Assembly (NCBI GenBank): GCA_024233455.1
Contig: JACKPP010000002.1
Span: 1-64,000, forward strand
Length of the DNA stretch: 64,000 bases
Reading direction: 5' to 3'
Source of the DNA: Chlamydiales bacterium
Lineage (GTDB): Bacteria > Chlamydiota > Chlamydiia > Chlamydiales > JACKPQ01
Part shown: in pieces, positions 63,788 to 64,000 of the stretch
How positions within the stretch are numbered: position 1 is the stretch's first letter
Layout: each line of letters opens with the position of its first letter
The notes under the pieces: model-generated
Seen by the model: the letters and a program-made list of their open reading frames with translations, nothing else
What the model was told of the DNA's origin: nothing
Database searches by the model: none
Program-made: the position numbers and the translations under genes

Positions 63788-64000
63788 TGTTTATTACGAT
63801 TGAGGGCGGGGAAGGAGCTGGCAAAACAACACTTCAAAACCGCCTTTATGACCACCTCATTGCCAGTGGCAAGCAGGTGGTCAAAACACGAGAGCCGGGG
63901 GGAACGCCTCTTGGCCAGGAAATACGCCGCCTTATCCTGCACGGGCAGGAATTTGAAATAAAATCCCGCACAGAACTGTTTCTCTTTTTAGCAGACCGGG
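63787..64000 (+). CDS. tmk: Thymidylate kinase, 5' part only
   Basis: The first 71 codons of a thymidylate kinase (dTMP to dTDP), cut by the window end. GTG at 63787 shares its G with the gyrA stop. VFITIEGGEGAGKTTLQNRL contains the P-loop, followed by TREPGGTPLGQEIRRLIL and the start of the DR-containing motif LFLFLADR. Order gyrB-gyrA-tmk matches chlamydial genomes. Confidence 0.93.
   Translation, partial: MFITIEGGEGAGKTTLQNRLYDHLIASGKQVVKTREPGGTPLGQEIRRLILHGQEFEIKSRTELFLFLADR

Noticed and set aside
1..64000. tRNA and rRNA genes
   Set aside because: No cloverleaf or rRNA-like conserved stretch was found on either strand by eye; a covariance-model scan would be decisive.

Overview
The window looks like a chromosomal segment of an environmental (amoeba-associated, Parachlamydiales-type) member of the Chlamydiota. 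The evidence is gene order and content. DUF721/DciA-like - gyrB - gyrA - tmk sits at the right end, yidC is directly followed by a dnaA paralogue, and there is a fused aroDE next to an aroB-aroA-aroK-aroC run. There is also a chlamydial-type NlpC/P60 protein and many genes with host-directed features (J-domain, kinase, LRR, ankyrin-like, CaaX and PPxY motifs, a giant multidomain protein). A full o-succinylbenzoate menaquinone pathway fits the environmental lineages better than the Chlamydiaceae. I cannot place the genus from sequence alone.

Layout. 1-5.2 kb: an EamA exporter and GMC oxidoreductase operon, divergent from a GH63-type glucosidase. 5.4-18.0 kb: one 4211-residue gene with a helicase-like core, 65-residue tandem repeats and a C-terminal membrane segment, flanked on its far side by a decayed copy of the glucosidase 3' end. 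18.3-25.1 kb: small accessory genes (coiled-coil/ankyrin-like protein, VOC protein, membrane J-domain protein, inverse-autotransporter barrel, alpha/beta hydrolase, SnoaL-like protein, NlpC/P60, AsmA-like protein). 25.2-36.1 kb: a membrane sulfatase-family enzyme, then the shikimate genes aroB-A-K-C on the minus strand and aroDE on the plus strand, separated by a 4 kb island holding a duplicated two-gene cassette of unknown function. 36.1-42.0 kb: dnaA paralogue, yidC and a TPR gene. 42.2-52.2 kb: menaquinone genes (menG-F-D-H and menB-A-C-E plus a hotdog thioesterase), interrupted by a kinase gene and an LRR gene. 52.3-55.5 kb: amino-acid permease and typA. 56.2-57.9 kb: two membrane-anchored proteins, one repeat-rich and frameshifted. 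57.9-64 kb: a lipoprotein and the gyrase region, with tmk cut by the window end.

How it works together. Chorismate from the aro genes feeds MenF and then MenD-H-C-E-B-I-A-G, so precursor and quinone pathways lie side by side. The housekeeping blocks are compact, with ATGA overlaps and several convergent 3' overlaps. Between them lie accessory genes that look like secreted or membrane-targeted host-interaction factors.

Most notable for follow-up: (i) the duplicated B-A gene cassette at 30.5-34.9 kb, whose two B paralogues end in different membrane-attachment signals (hydrophobic tail versus CaaX box); (ii) the giant helicase-like protein and the repeated glucosidase 3' end around it; (iii) a dispersed inverted-repeat element with TAGTA flanks at the 3' ends of convergent genes; (iv) an N-terminal PW..TVG membrane-anchor signature shared by three otherwise unrelated proteins. 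All statements rest on reading the sequence; no database search was possible.
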